Assembly: GCF_900115365.1 (NCBI RefSeq)
Contig: NZ_FOWD01000020.1
Span: 17,551 to 81,550, forward strand
DNA: 64,000 nt
Direction of reading: 5' to 3'
From: Anaerocolumna aminovalerica
Lineage (GTDB): Bacteria; Bacillota; Clostridia; Lachnospirales; Lachnospiraceae
Shown: positions 34,745-43,543 of the stretch, piece by piece
How the letters are laid out: each line of letters opens with the position of its first letter
Numbering within the stretch: the first letter of the stretch is position 1
Notes under the pieces: generated by a model
Told to the model about the DNA's origin: nothing
Seen by the model: the letters and a program-made list of their open reading frames with translations, nothing else
Databases searched by the model: none
Made by a program: the position numbers and the translations under genes

Positions 34745-36994
34745 ATGCTTAAATTATTTAAATACTTAAAAAAGTCAATACCATTTATCATCTTGATATT
34801 TGGGTTATTGGTATTACAGGCTTTTTGTGATTTATCTTTACCTACCTATACATCTGATATTGTAGATATCGGAATCCAGCAAGGTGGTGTACAGGAAGTT
34901 GTTCCTGTTGCAATTAGAGAAAGTCAAATGGCTAATATAATAAAGCTGTTGGAAGCAGAGGAACAAGAAACTGTTCTAAATGCTTATACCCTTTTGTCTA
35001 AAGACAACTTAACAAAAGAAGAGTTTAAAGATTATCAAAAAAAATATCCGATTCTGGATAAGGAAAACATATATATACTGAAAGATAACAGTAAAAATAA
35101 TCAGGAAGAGTATGAAAAATTGGAAGCAATTATGAAGGATGCCTTGATACTGGCAAGCATGCTTAACAGTGATTCCGAAGAAACGAAAGAGATGAGATCA
35201 CAGCTGTTATCACAATTACCAAAAGAAATGGCTGATAAAAATTTACTTGATATTATTACTATTTTACCAAAAGAACAATCTAACAAAATAATAGGGTCTA
35301 TAGAGGAAAAAATAGCCGCCATACCTGACGCTATGATTGGACAGGGGGTTATTGCAGCTGTAAAAAATGAGTATCAAGCCATTGGCATGAATGTTAATAG
35401 CATTCAAAGAAATTATATTATGCTAACCGGCGCTAAAATGCTGGGATTAGCTTTGGTTGCAACCGTAGCATCGGTATCAGTTGGATTCTTATCGGCAAGA
35501 ATAGGTGCAGGTCTGGGAAAAGATTTAAGAGAAAGGGTTTTTACAACGGTTATACAATTCTCTAATCTAGAATTTGACCAGTTCTCTACCGCATCTTTGA
35601 TTACCAGAAGTACTAACGACATTCAACAGGTTCAGATGATTATGGTAATGCTTCTTAGAATGGTGTTCTATGCACCGATTCTTGCTATTGGAGGCGTAAT
35701 AAAAGTACTGAATACTAATACTTCCATGACTTGGATCATCGCTTTAGGTGTATGCTTGCTGCTTGGTCTGGTGGGAACTTTATTTGTACTGGCCATGCCT
35801 AAGTTTAAATTTATGCAAAAATTAGTGGACAAATTGAATCTGGTTACCAGAGAAATTCTAACAGGACTTCCTGTAATTCGTGCATTTAGTAAAGAGAAAA
35901 CAGAAGAAAAAAGATTTGATAAAGCCAATAGGGATCTAATGAGAACAAATCTGTTTGTTAACCGGGTAATGGCTTTTATGATGCCGGTTATGACAATAAT
36001 TATGAATGGCATTACTATACTTATTCTCTGGAAAGGTGCTGAGAGTATAGATTTAGGTACTATGCAGGTAGGCGATATTATGGCATTTATATCTTACACC
36101 ATGCAGATAATTATGTCCTTTTTAATGTTATCCATGTTATCCATTATATTACCAAGAGCCTCTGTATCAGCTTCAAGAATTATGGAGGTATTAAATAAAA
36201 AGGCATCTATACAGGATCCGGAAACTCCCGCTGCTTTTGATACCATGAAAAAGGGTTATGTGGAATTCGAAAATGTTTCTTTTCGGTATCCGAAAGCAGA
36301 GGATGATGTGCTATCCAATATATCATTTACTGCAAAGCCGGGAGAAACTACAGCTATTATAGGAAGTACCGGCAGTGGTAAGTCTACTTTGATAAACCTT
36401 ATTCCAAGATTCTTTGATGTAACAGAAGGCAGTGTAAAGGTAGATGGTGTTGATGTTAGAAAGATAACCCAGCATGATTTAAGAGATAAGCTTGGTTATG
36501 TACCTCAAAAAGGTGTTCTATTCTCCGGTACCATTGATTCTAATATTCGATATGGTAATGAAAAAGCAACACAGGAAGAAATAGAAGGTGCGGCAAGGAT
36601 TGCACAGGCCTATGATTTTATTGAAGAAAAGCCAGATAGATATGATTCTCCTATTGCTCAGGGAGGGGGTAATGTTTCCGGCGGTCAAAAACAGAGATTA
36701 TCCATTGCAAGAGCCATTGCTAAAAATCCGGAAATTTACATCTTTGATGATAGTTTCTCGGCTTTGGATTATAAAACCGATGTTGCACTTAGAAAAGCTT
36801 TAAAAACAGAAATCGCTGAAAGTACGGTAATTATTGTTGCCCAAAGAATCAGTACCATCCTTCATGCAGATCAGATATTAGTATTGGATGAAGGTAAAAT
36901 AGTGGGAAAAGGTACTCATAAAGAACTTCTTAATAGCTGTGAGGTATATAGGCAAATTGCATTATCACAACTTTCACAGGAGGAATTAGAGTAA
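34745..36994 (+). CDS. ABC exporter half-transporter A (degenerate ATPase site)
   Basis: A 749-residue fused membrane/ATPase protein. The membrane domain has an unusual insertion of about 130 residues after the first helix (about residues 40-200), probably extracellular. The ATPase has GSTGSGKST (Walker A, about 540-548), the signature VSGGQKQR (about 643) and Walker B ending FDDSFSALD, with Asp in place of the catalytic Glu. This asymmetry marks the partner that carries the non-hydrolysing site in heterodimers such as BmrCD or TM287/288. The partner is encoded at 37168. Likely drug or lipid export. Confidence 0.92.
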   Translation: MLKLFKYLKKSIPFIILIFGLLVLQAFCDLSLPTYTSDIVDIGIQQGGVQEVVPVAIRESQMANIIKLLEAEEQETVLNAYTLLSKDNLTKEEFKDYQKKYPILDKENIYILKDNSKNNQEEYEKLEAIMKDALILASMLNSDSEETKEMRSQLLSQLPKEMADKNLLDIITILPKEQSNKIIGSIEEKIAAIPDAMIGQGVIAAVKNEYQAIGMNVNSIQRNYIMLTGAKMLGLALVATVASVSVGFLSARIGAGLGKDLRERVFTTVIQFSNLEFDQFSTASLITRSTNDIQQVQMIMVMLLRMVFYAPILAIGGVIKVLNTNTSMTWIIALGVCLLLGLVGTLFVLAMPKFKFMQKLVDKLNLVTREILTGLPVIRAFSKEKTEEKRFDKANRDLMRTNLFVNRVMAFMMPVMTIIMNGITILILWKGAESIDLGTMQVGDIMAFISYTMQIIMSFLMLSMLSIILPRASVSASRIMEVLNKKASIQDPETPAAFDTMKKGYVEFENVSFRYPKAEDDVLSNISFTAKPGETTAIIGSTGSGKSTLINLIPRFFDVTEGSVKVDGVDVRKITQHDLRDKLGYVPQKGVLFSGTIDSNIRYGNEKATQEEIEGAARIAQAYDFIEEKPDRYDSPIAQGGGNVSGGQKQRLSIARAIAKNPEIYIFDDSFSALDYKTDVALRKALKTEIAESTVIIVAQRISTILHADQILVLDEGKIVGKGTHKELLNSCEVYRQIALSQLSQEELE

Positions 36995-37167
36995 ATTATT
37001 AAAAATCATAATTCATACCCTGTAGATGGCAGTGCACATCTGTAAGCAAAAGGGGCATGGCATGAGAGCTAGGTTGAAAAAGTAATATCTTTTTCCACTG
37101 AAAACTTGCGTTGAAATAGGAATTTGATATCAATTAAAAGGTGCTGAGCACTAGAATGGAGGTTCAC

Positions 37168-39042
37168 ATGAATAAAGAAAATACTCCTCAGGATAAAAAT
37201 ATAAATACAGATAACCCTAAAATGCGAAAGCCCGGGGGACATGGACCAATGGGGGGATATACAGGAGAAAAAGCAAAAGACTTTAAAGGGTCAATAGGAA
37301 AGTTAGCGGTGTATCTTTCTAAATACAAAATAAAAATTATTATTATGATTATCTTTGCAATCGGCAGTACCGTTTTTTCTATCGTAGGACCTAAAATACT
37401 TGGTAATGTAACTACCTCTATATTTAAAGGTTTAATGGCGAAGATATCCGGTACAGGAGGAATTGACTTTGAAAAAATAGGAAGAACATTACTATTTTTA
37501 CTTGGGTTATATATAACCAGTTCAATATTCTCCTTAATACAGGCATTTATCATGAATAAGATTTCTCAAAATGTAACTTATCAATTAAGAAAAGAATTAT
37601 CAGAAAAAATAAATCGCCTGCCGATGAAATATTTTGATTCAAAAACCCACGGTGAAGTATTATCTGTGGTTACTAATGATATAGATACGCTAAGTAATAG
37701 CTTAAATCAAAGTATGATGCAGATTATTACTTCTGTTACGTCAATTATTGGTATATTGATTATGATGTTATCCATCAGTTTATCTATGACTTTGGTAGCC
37801 CTATTGGTACTCCCGCTTTCCGGTGTGTTAATCAGTTTTATGGTTAAAAAATCACAGATCTACTTTAAATCTCAGCAGGAATATTTAGGCCATGTAAATG
37901 GCCAGGTGGAAGAAGTGTATGGGGGGCATCAGGTAGTTAGGGTATTCAACGGAGAAGAGAAAGTAATTGCAGAATTTAAGGAAGTAAATAATTCCCTTTA
38001 TGATTCTGCCTGGAAATCTCAGTTTTATTCCGGTTTAATGTTCCCGATCATGTCCTTTGTTGGAAACATCGGGTATGTGGCAGTGGCAGTTTTAGGCGGT
38101 TATCTGGTTATTCAGAACCGTATTGAAGTAGGAAGTATTCAATCTTTTATACAGTATGTGAGAAACTTTAACCAGCCAATCGGACAGATGGCTCAGATAT
38201 CCAATCAAATACAACAGGCAGCTGCGGCTTCCGAAAGAGTATTTGAATTCCTAAGTGAAGAAGAGGAAATACAAGATGTGGATAATCCTGTTTCCACAAA
38301 TGGAATACAAAGTACAGTAGAATTTAAACATGTAAAGTTTGGATATACACCGGAGAAAATAATAATAAAAGATTTCTCATCTAAAGTAGAACCGGGTCAA
38401 AAAATTGCCATTGTTGGCCCCACAGGAGCAGGAAAAACAACCATTGTAAAACTATTAATGCGTTTTTATGATGTAAATGAAGGTGAAATCCTGGTTGATG
38501 GCCATAATATTAAGGATTTTGACCGAAGTGAATTACGTAAAATGTTCGGTATGGTTTTACAGGATACATGGCTTTTCCATGGCACTATTATGGAAAACAT
38601 CCGCTATGGAAAAGAAGATGCCACAGACGAAGAGGTTATTGAAGCAGCAAAGGCTGCCCATGCCCATCATTTTATCTCTACATTGCCCGATGGCTATCAG
38701 ATGGAATTAAATGAAGAAGCTAATAATGTTTCACAGGGCCAGAAGCAGCTGCTTACCATTGCAAGAGCTATTCTTGCAGACCCTAAGATTCTTATTCTGG
38801 ATGAAGCTACCAGCTCTGTTGATACCAGAACAGAAGTCAGAATTCAAAAGGCAATGGATAACCTGATGAAGGGCAGAACCAGTTTTATTATTGCTCATAG
38901 GCTTTCTACAATACGAAATGCAGACTTAATCCTTGTTATGAAAGATGGAGATATTGTAGAGCAGGGTAACCATGAGGAATTAATCGTAAAGGGTGGATTT
39001 TATGCGAACCTTTATAATTCTCAGTTTGAACAGACAGCTTAA
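37168..39042 (+). CDS. ABC exporter half-transporter B (catalytic ATPase site)
   Basis: A 624-residue partner of the preceding transporter. After a Gly/Pro-rich cytoplasmic N-terminus come six membrane helices. The ATPase has GPTGAGKTT (about 417-425), the non-canonical signature VSQGQKQL (about 521) and a proper Walker B, ILDEATSSVD (about 545). A bad signature here and a bad Walker B in the partner complete one degenerate site, while the other site stays active. ATG 37168 follows GGAGGT; in-frame starts farther upstream lack one. Confidence 0.93.
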   Translation: MNKENTPQDKNINTDNPKMRKPGGHGPMGGYTGEKAKDFKGSIGKLAVYLSKYKIKIIIMIIFAIGSTVFSIVGPKILGNVTTSIFKGLMAKISGTGGIDFEKIGRTLLFLLGLYITSSIFSLIQAFIMNKISQNVTYQLRKELSEKINRLPMKYFDSKTHGEVLSVVTNDIDTLSNSLNQSMMQIITSVTSIIGILIMMLSISLSMTLVALLVLPLSGVLISFMVKKSQIYFKSQQEYLGHVNGQVEEVYGGHQVVRVFNGEEKVIAEFKEVNNSLYDSAWKSQFYSGLMFPIMSFVGNIGYVAVAVLGGYLVIQNRIEVGSIQSFIQYVRNFNQPIGQMAQISNQIQQAAAASERVFEFLSEEEEIQDVDNPVSTNGIQSTVEFKHVKFGYTPEKIIIKDFSSKVEPGQKIAIVGPTGAGKTTIVKLLMRFYDVNEGEILVDGHNIKDFDRSELRKMFGMVLQDTWLFHGTIMENIRYGKEDATDEEVIEAAKAAHAHHFISTLPDGYQMELNEEANNVSQGQKQLLTIARAILADPKILILDEATSSVDTRTEVRIQKAMDNLMKGRTSFIIAHRLSTIRNADLILVMKDGDIVEQGNHEELIVKGGFYANLYNSQFEQTA

Positions 39043-39214
39043 AATTTTGTATGACGTAAGGTAGTGAGAATTTGGAGAGTGTCTGGTGGGCTTTTTAAAT
39101 TCATTGTGGGGTATTTATAACAAGTGGGTATCCTATATATGAAGTGGATTTTTCAGTAGCTACGTACAGTTTCAATAAAATGTCTCCGCTAACGAAAAAT
39201 CCAATTTCATATAT
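39043..39214. other. Untranslated leader region of the toxin-like gene
   Basis: No gene is seen between the exporter gene and the small toxin-like ORF. It contains the long inverted repeat at 39134-39215. A promoter is likely near 39090-39125, but no clear consensus is found. Confidence 0.45.
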
Positions 39215-39215
39215 A
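39134..39215 (+). promoter_or_regulatory. Long stem-loop that would hide the toxin start site
   Basis: 39134-39153 and 39195-39215 pair as 10 bp and 8 bp perfect helices separated by a small internal loop. The 3' arm ends at the first base of the start codon. In a full-length mRNA this would block ribosome entry, as known for type I toxin messages. Confidence 0.55.
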
Positions 39216-39313
39216 TGGAAACTATGGAAGTCTTTACTTTATTTCTTGTGCTTTTTGCATATGGAACATTTCTAATTGCAATTCTATCCTATATTGACCA
39301 TAGAAAAAAGTAG
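39215..39313 (+). CDS. Holin-like toxin peptide (type I toxin-antitoxin family)
   Basis: A 32-residue peptide: short start METMEVFTLF, one hydrophobic helix (about residues 6-25) and the ending YIDHRKK. This is the hallmark pattern of the putative holin-like toxin (TxpA-type) family, in which a membrane helix ends in Tyr-Ile-Asp plus basic residues. An alternative start at ATG 39224 gives 29 residues. There is no strong ribosome binding site, and the leader can fold onto the start. A hairpin begins at the stop codon. An antisense RNA antitoxin is expected, as in txpA/ratA. Confidence 0.72.
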   Translation: METMEVFTLFLVLFAYGTFLIAILSYIDHRKK

Positions 39314-39348
39314 CTATCCTCGCCCTAACCAAGGTGAGATAGCTACTT
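39309..39348 (-). terminator. Hairpin at the toxin stop codon, T tract on the minus strand
   Basis: AAGTAGCTATC and GATAGCTACTT form a long stem with extra pairs inside. Only the minus strand continues into a T run (from the AAAAAAG of the last Lys codons), so it looks like the terminator of an antisense RNA. A possible minus-strand promoter (TTTATA, 17 bases, TATGAT at 39390-39395) lies to its right. Confidence 0.6.
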
Positions 39349-39575
39349 ATATGGGATAATCGATTTATATTCGATTACTTGTTACTCTGATCATAACATA
39401 AGATTTGGGTAATATAAAGTAATATTTTCCTATATCTTACCTTTGACATAATATTCGCCTTTTATCTTTGTCTGCCTTATATTAAAGGATTCATCTCCAT
39501 CTGGTTTCTTCCTTATTACTCTTGCATTTAATTAAAGAGCAGTGGAGAATTCTAATATAAATACAAGATTGGGAA

Positions 39576-40343
39576 TTACTGTAACTTTTGACCTGTATAA
39601 ATAAAGATGGCATCTCTTAAGAATTTTGCAGTTCCGGGTTGGTCTTTATCGTAGTAGGCAGTGAATCTTTCGTCGTCTACATACATTTGAGCCACGCCGG
39701 CATGGGCTTCTTTGGAATAGGAGTCCCAGTAATGGCAGAGCCATTTTTTATGGAGGTCAGCTGCTTCTTGGGCTAATTCACCGGAAGGATCATTGGTTTT
39801 CATGGCTTGACTTAGTTTTTCCATAAGTGCTTCTGAAAGTCTTGTAGTTTCTTTGTATTGTTCTTCAGTCATGTTCATGAATTTTTCGTTGGATTTTGCT
39901 ACGGTACTTTCTCCATATTTTTCACGGATTTCTTTTCCGTATTTTTTTTCATTTTCTTCTAATAAGTTCTGTTTAAAGCCTTGGAATTTTTCTTTATCGG
40001 ACATTGTTGTTCTCCCTTCTGTCATAGCTAATGTTTTTTCAACATTTGCTATTAATTGATTTAATTGTTCTTGCTTTTTGAGAAGCTTTTCGTGATGGTC
40101 CCTCAGGGCTTTAACACCGTCAAAGGATGGTGCGGTAACTATATCTTTTATATTGTCTAAGCTTACACCAAGTTCACGATAGAATAGGATTTGCTGTAAT
40201 TGGTTTACTTCTGATTCTCCATAGATTCTATAACCGCAGGAATTAATTCTTCCGGGTTTTAGTAAACCGATTTGGTCATAGTATCGTAATGTTCTTGGAC
40301 TGATGCCGGCCATTCTTCCAAGTTTTTGTACTGTATATTCCAT
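39576..40343 (-). CDS. TipA-like MerR family regulator
   Basis: A 255-residue regulator. The MerR winged helix (residues 1-70) has YTVQKLGRMAGISPRTLRYY and LLKPGRINSCGYRIYGESEV, followed by a coiled coil. The TipAS-type ligand-binding domain (about 115-255) has TRLSEALMEKLSQAMKTNDP and HKKWLCHYWDSYSKEAHAGV. Such domains bind peptide antibiotics and turn on resistance. ATG 40343 follows AGAGG; the longer in-frame start at 40379 overlaps the promoter region. Its own promoter carries a MerR-type dyad, so autoregulation is likely. Confidence 0.9.
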   Translation of the reverse strand: MEYTVQKLGRMAGISPRTLRYYDQIGLLKPGRINSCGYRIYGESEVNQLQQILFYRELGVSLDNIKDIVTAPSFDGVKALRDHHEKLLKKQEQLNQLIANVEKTLAMTEGRTTMSDKEKFQGFKQNLLEENEKKYGKEIREKYGESTVAKSNEKFMNMTEEQYKETTRLSEALMEKLSQAMKTNDPSGELAQEAADLHKKWLCHYWDSYSKEAHAGVAQMYVDDERFTAYYDKDQPGTAKFLRDAIFIYTGQKLQ

Positions 40344-40385
40344 AACAAACCTCTTTTCTAATTCATTTTTGCTTCTCACAAGATT

Positions 40386-40416
40386 ATCATAAGCTATGAC
40401 GTAACGTCAATGTCAA
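40386..40416 (-). promoter_or_regulatory. Autoregulated MerR-type promoter of the TipA-like gene
   Basis: Read on the minus strand, TTGACA (40411-40416) and TATGAT (40386-40391) are 19 bases apart. The spacer holds the palindrome TGACGTTACGTCA (40397-40409). A 19-base spacer with a central dyad is the standard MerR arrangement. Confidence 0.8.
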
Positions 40417-40492
40417 TAACTTTTTTAAAATTTTTTTGTAAAATGTAAAAGTAATTTCTTATTTGTAAAAGCAAATTTATTTTAACGATTAT

Positions 40493-40761
40493 TTACGCTA
40501 AAATTCCTATGCTGTCAAGCCAGCTTTGAACTTGCTTATCATCAAAATCACTTGTTGCAGCATATCCCGGTAATAACTTTGAGTTTGAGCATTCCTTAGA
40601 TATATTGATTTCTATTTTCCCAAATCCACCGCCACCATGAGTACGAAAGGAATAATTATTTTTTCGTTTAAATCAACGCTCCGTAAGAAACTCAATATCG
40701 GCGGTGCAAATGATTTGAACCAATTAGGAGCTATCCACAAATATCCCAGTGTGCCGCCAAG
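40493..40761 (-). pseudogene. Flavodoxin remnant, frameshifted and truncated
   Basis: On the minus strand one frame reads LGYLWIAPNWFKSFAPPILS, FLRSVDLNEKIIIPF, and the next frame continues THGGGGFGKIEINIS, LLPGYAATSDFDD, VQSWLDSIGILA and stops at 40493. This is the second half of a flavodoxin-like protein; relatives have IIPFxTHGGSGFG in one frame. About one base is missing near 40638 and the N-terminal half is absent. The plus-strand ORF across it (40637-40846) has no support. Confidence 0.7.
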
Positions 40762-40900
40762 GAAGCTAAAAAGTAACCCTTATGATTATATAAAAAAAGA
40801 GGCTGTTGTAACTGTTATTTCTGAGAGCATATTCAGGTATAGCTGAATTCTACGCATAGTAGCATAGCTGAATTCTAAGTATAATTGAATTTGAGCAAAG

Positions 40901-40930
40901 AATCTCATTATAAATAAGTGAGATTTTTTC
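40901..40930 (+). terminator. Hairpin with T tract
   Basis: AATCTCA pairs with TGAGATT and is followed by TTTTT. No plus-strand gene is near, so it may end an unrecognised transcript or readthrough. Confidence 0.5.
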
Positions 40931-40986
40931 GCACTATGGTTCAGAATTACAATTTTATAACAACCTCTTATTAATTAGGATGTACT

Positions 40987-41778
40987 TTATTTAATATTCA
41001 ATTCGAAAACATCCGTAAGTGTTTCTTCTACTAAATTACTGCGATAGGAATATCGGTTTTTTATATCGTCCACTGCATTATTCATAACGTAACCATATTT
41101 CACCAATGATAACATTTCTAAATCATTATAATTATCTCCAAATGCCATAACTTCTTCAGGAGTTATGCTTAATTTTTTTAACAGATGAGTTAAAGCGGTA
41201 CCTTTATTAACATTAGGTGATACAAAGTCTAACCAGCCAAATCCAGACACCGTGCACTTTACTTTATCCTGCCATTTATTTATAAAATAAGTTCCCGAAT
41301 TCTCCATAATTCCGGCTTCTTCATAGACAGATACTTTTATTATATCCTCAGGAATATCAGCAGGATCTTGGATTATTTTATAATTATTTTTTAATACATT
41401 CTTATAATGGTTAATGTAACTTTCTGATTTTGGTATAAGATAGGTTGTGTTTTCACCGGATATTTGAACTTCACAGCCATCCTTGCTTCTTATATCTTCA
41501 ATGATTTTAAAAGCAATTTGCTTATTCATTGAAGTTTTGGATAATATTTTATCCTGATACATTACCAGCGCGCCGTTTTCACATATAAAGGCGATGTCTT
41601 TGCTTACCGGTTCAAATAACCGGTATAGGTTGGCATATTGCCTGCCGCTGGCAGCAACAAAAAGTATACCCTTTTCATGTAAAGCCTCTATAATTTCTAA
41701 GATTTTAGCAGTGATATTCTGATTTCCATTCTGTAGTAAGGTTCCATCCATATCACTGGCTATCAATTTTATATTCAT
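40987..41778 (-). CDS. HAD-superfamily phosphatase (Cof type)
   Basis: A 263-residue cytoplasmic phosphatase. Motif I is IASDMDGTLLQNG (Asp about 9 and 11), motif II is in VAASGRQY, and motifs III/IV are NKGTALTHLLKKL and MAFGDNYNDLEML. A C2-type cap lies in between. The family removes phosphate from sugar phosphates or nucleotides such as FMN precursors; the substrate cannot be told. GGAAGGA precedes the ATG. The gene stands alone. Confidence 0.9.
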   Translation of the reverse strand: MNIKLIASDMDGTLLQNGNQNITAKILEIIEALHEKGILFVAASGRQYANLYRLFEPVSKDIAFICENGALVMYQDKILSKTSMNKQIAFKIIEDIRSKDGCEVQISGENTTYLIPKSESYINHYKNVLKNNYKIIQDPADIPEDIIKVSVYEEAGIMENSGTYFINKWQDKVKCTVSGFGWLDFVSPNVNKGTALTHLLKKLSITPEEVMAFGDNYNDLEMLSLVKYGYVMNNAVDDIKNRYSYRSNLVEETLTDVFELNIK

Positions 41779-42128
41779 TTATATTCCTTCCTATTCTTTG
41801 GTTTCAAATAATAATCTGAATCAGTAACCTTCTGATATTAAAATTATATGATATATTTACATTTTACCATAGAATTGCATATTATAAGTTTAAGTTTCTT
41901 AAAGTTTCAAAACTTTGTATACCTTTTCCAGCTTTGGGATTTTATCAAAGGCTTTTTCGGTAAAAAAGGACATTGATATTCTGTTTTTTTAAGTGCATAA
42001 TGTTATCCGTTGGTATTATGTTGGAGTATTTTTAATTTTGAAAATAACGGTTTGTGAAAATTATTGATATTCACAACATAAGATTATTAAGTACATAATG
42101 GTTTTTTACAGATTAGGAGAAGATAAAA
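41779..42128. other. Intergenic, no gene seen
   Basis: A divergent, AT-rich spacer of 350 bases. Repeated AAAGTTT/AAACTTT words near 41891-41915 are the only visible pattern. Confidence 0.5.
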
Positions 42129-43457
42129 ATGTTCACGAAGAAGCAGCTATACAAATTAATTATTCCACTTATAATTGAACAACTATTAGCAGTTGCAGTA
42201 GGTATGTCTGATACCATGATGGTATCTTATGCCGGTGAAGCTGCCATGTCCGGAGTATCACTGGTAGATACCCTAAACATACTCCTTATTAATGTGTTTG
42301 CTGCTTTAGCAACAGGTGGTGCAGTTGTTGCATCCCAATTTCTGGGACATAAGGATGAAAAAGAAGCATGTAAATCAGGAAGTCAATTATTACTTACTAC
42401 TGGGGCTATTTCTATAATTGTTATGTTAATATCTATCATTGGCAATTACAGTATACTACATATGATATATGGTGACATCAATCCGGAGATTATGAAGAAT
42501 GCAAGAATTTATTTTTATATAACAGCTATGTCTTTCCCTTTTATAGCAATATACAATTCTTGTGCTGCTTTATGCAGGGCTATGGGAAATTCAAAAGTCT
42601 CCATGAAAGTATCTCTTTTAATGAATTTAATTAATATTACCGGTAATGCAATTCTTATTTATGGATTTAGAATGTCTGCTGAAGGAGTAGCTATACCTAC
42701 ATTAATTTCCAGACTTGTTGCATCTATTGTGATGCTTTTTGTAATATCCAACAAGAAACATGTCATTCATATAGATAATATATTTAAATTAGGATTTGAC
42801 TGGAAAATGATTAAAAGAATACTGCGAATAGGAATACCAAGCGGTTTAGAAAACAGTATGTTTCAAACAGGTAAGATTTTAGTGCAGGGATTAATTGCAA
42901 GCTTTGGTTTAACGGCCATTTCAGCTAATGCCGTTGCAGGTAATCTGGCAAATTTTCAATCTATTACAGGATCATCAATAGGTTTGGCAATGATTACAGT
43001 AATTGGTCAATGTGTTGGTGCCAATAATTTTGAAGAGGCTAAAAATTATACGAAGAAATTAATGAAAGCAACTTATACTGCTATGTTCTTTTTAAACATT
43101 GGATTTATTTTACTGGCAACCCCCATGCTGCAAATATATAACTTATCTTCAGAAACATTAAACGTGGCATATAAATTAGTTGTATATCATGCGGTGTGCG
43201 GAATTATCTTTTGGCCATTGTCCTTTACCTTACCCAATGCACTTAGAGCTGCAAATGATGTGAAGTTTACCATGTTAACCTCTATATTGTCTATGTGGCT
43301 ATGGCGAATAACCTTTAGTTATATATTAGGAAGATATATGGGACTTGGTGTTTATGGTGTGTGGTTTGCAATGACACTTGACTGGGTGTTTCGGGGTGCT
43401 TGTTTTGTATGGAGATTCCTTAGCGGTAAATGGAAACACCAGGCCTTTGCAGATTAA
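42129..43457 (+). CDS. MATE family efflux transporter
   Basis: A 442-residue membrane protein with about 12 hydrophobic segments. The start IIPLIIEQLLAVAVGMSDTM and the repeated half near residue 235 (RILRIGIPSGLENSMFQTGK) show the two six-helix halves of the MATE family. It exports drugs or metabolites with Na+ or H+. AGGAGA precedes the ATG, and a strong terminator follows. The gene is monocistronic. Confidence 0.92.
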   Translation: MFTKKQLYKLIIPLIIEQLLAVAVGMSDTMMVSYAGEAAMSGVSLVDTLNILLINVFAALATGGAVVASQFLGHKDEKEACKSGSQLLLTTGAISIIVMLISIIGNYSILHMIYGDINPEIMKNARIYFYITAMSFPFIAIYNSCAALCRAMGNSKVSMKVSLLMNLINITGNAILIYGFRMSAEGVAIPTLISRLVASIVMLFVISNKKHVIHIDNIFKLGFDWKMIKRILRIGIPSGLENSMFQTGKILVQGLIASFGLTAISANAVAGNLANFQSITGSSIGLAMITVIGQCVGANNFEEAKNYTKKLMKATYTAMFFLNIGFILLATPMLQIYNLSSETLNVAYKLVVYHAVCGIIFWPLSFTLPNALRAANDVKFTMLTSILSMWLWRITFSYILGRYMGLGVYGVWFAMTLDWVFRGACFVWRFLSGKWKHQAFAD

Positions 43458-43497
43458 AAATACCTTCCGGTTTAGTTTCAAACCGGAAGGTATTTTT
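43458..43497. terminator. Bidirectional terminator
   Basis: AATACCTTCCGGTTT is an exact complement of AAACCGGAAGGTATT, flanked by A and T tracts, between the convergent MATE and M3 peptidase genes. Confidence 0.9.
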
Positions 43498-43543
43498 ACA
43501 ATTTAGAGTTAGTTTTATAGAACAATTGTTATTTACGAAACAA

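Noticed and set aside
40637..40846. Plus-strand 69-residue ORF
   Set aside because: It lies across the flavodoxin remnant on the other strand, lacks a ribosome binding site, and its product resembles nothing.
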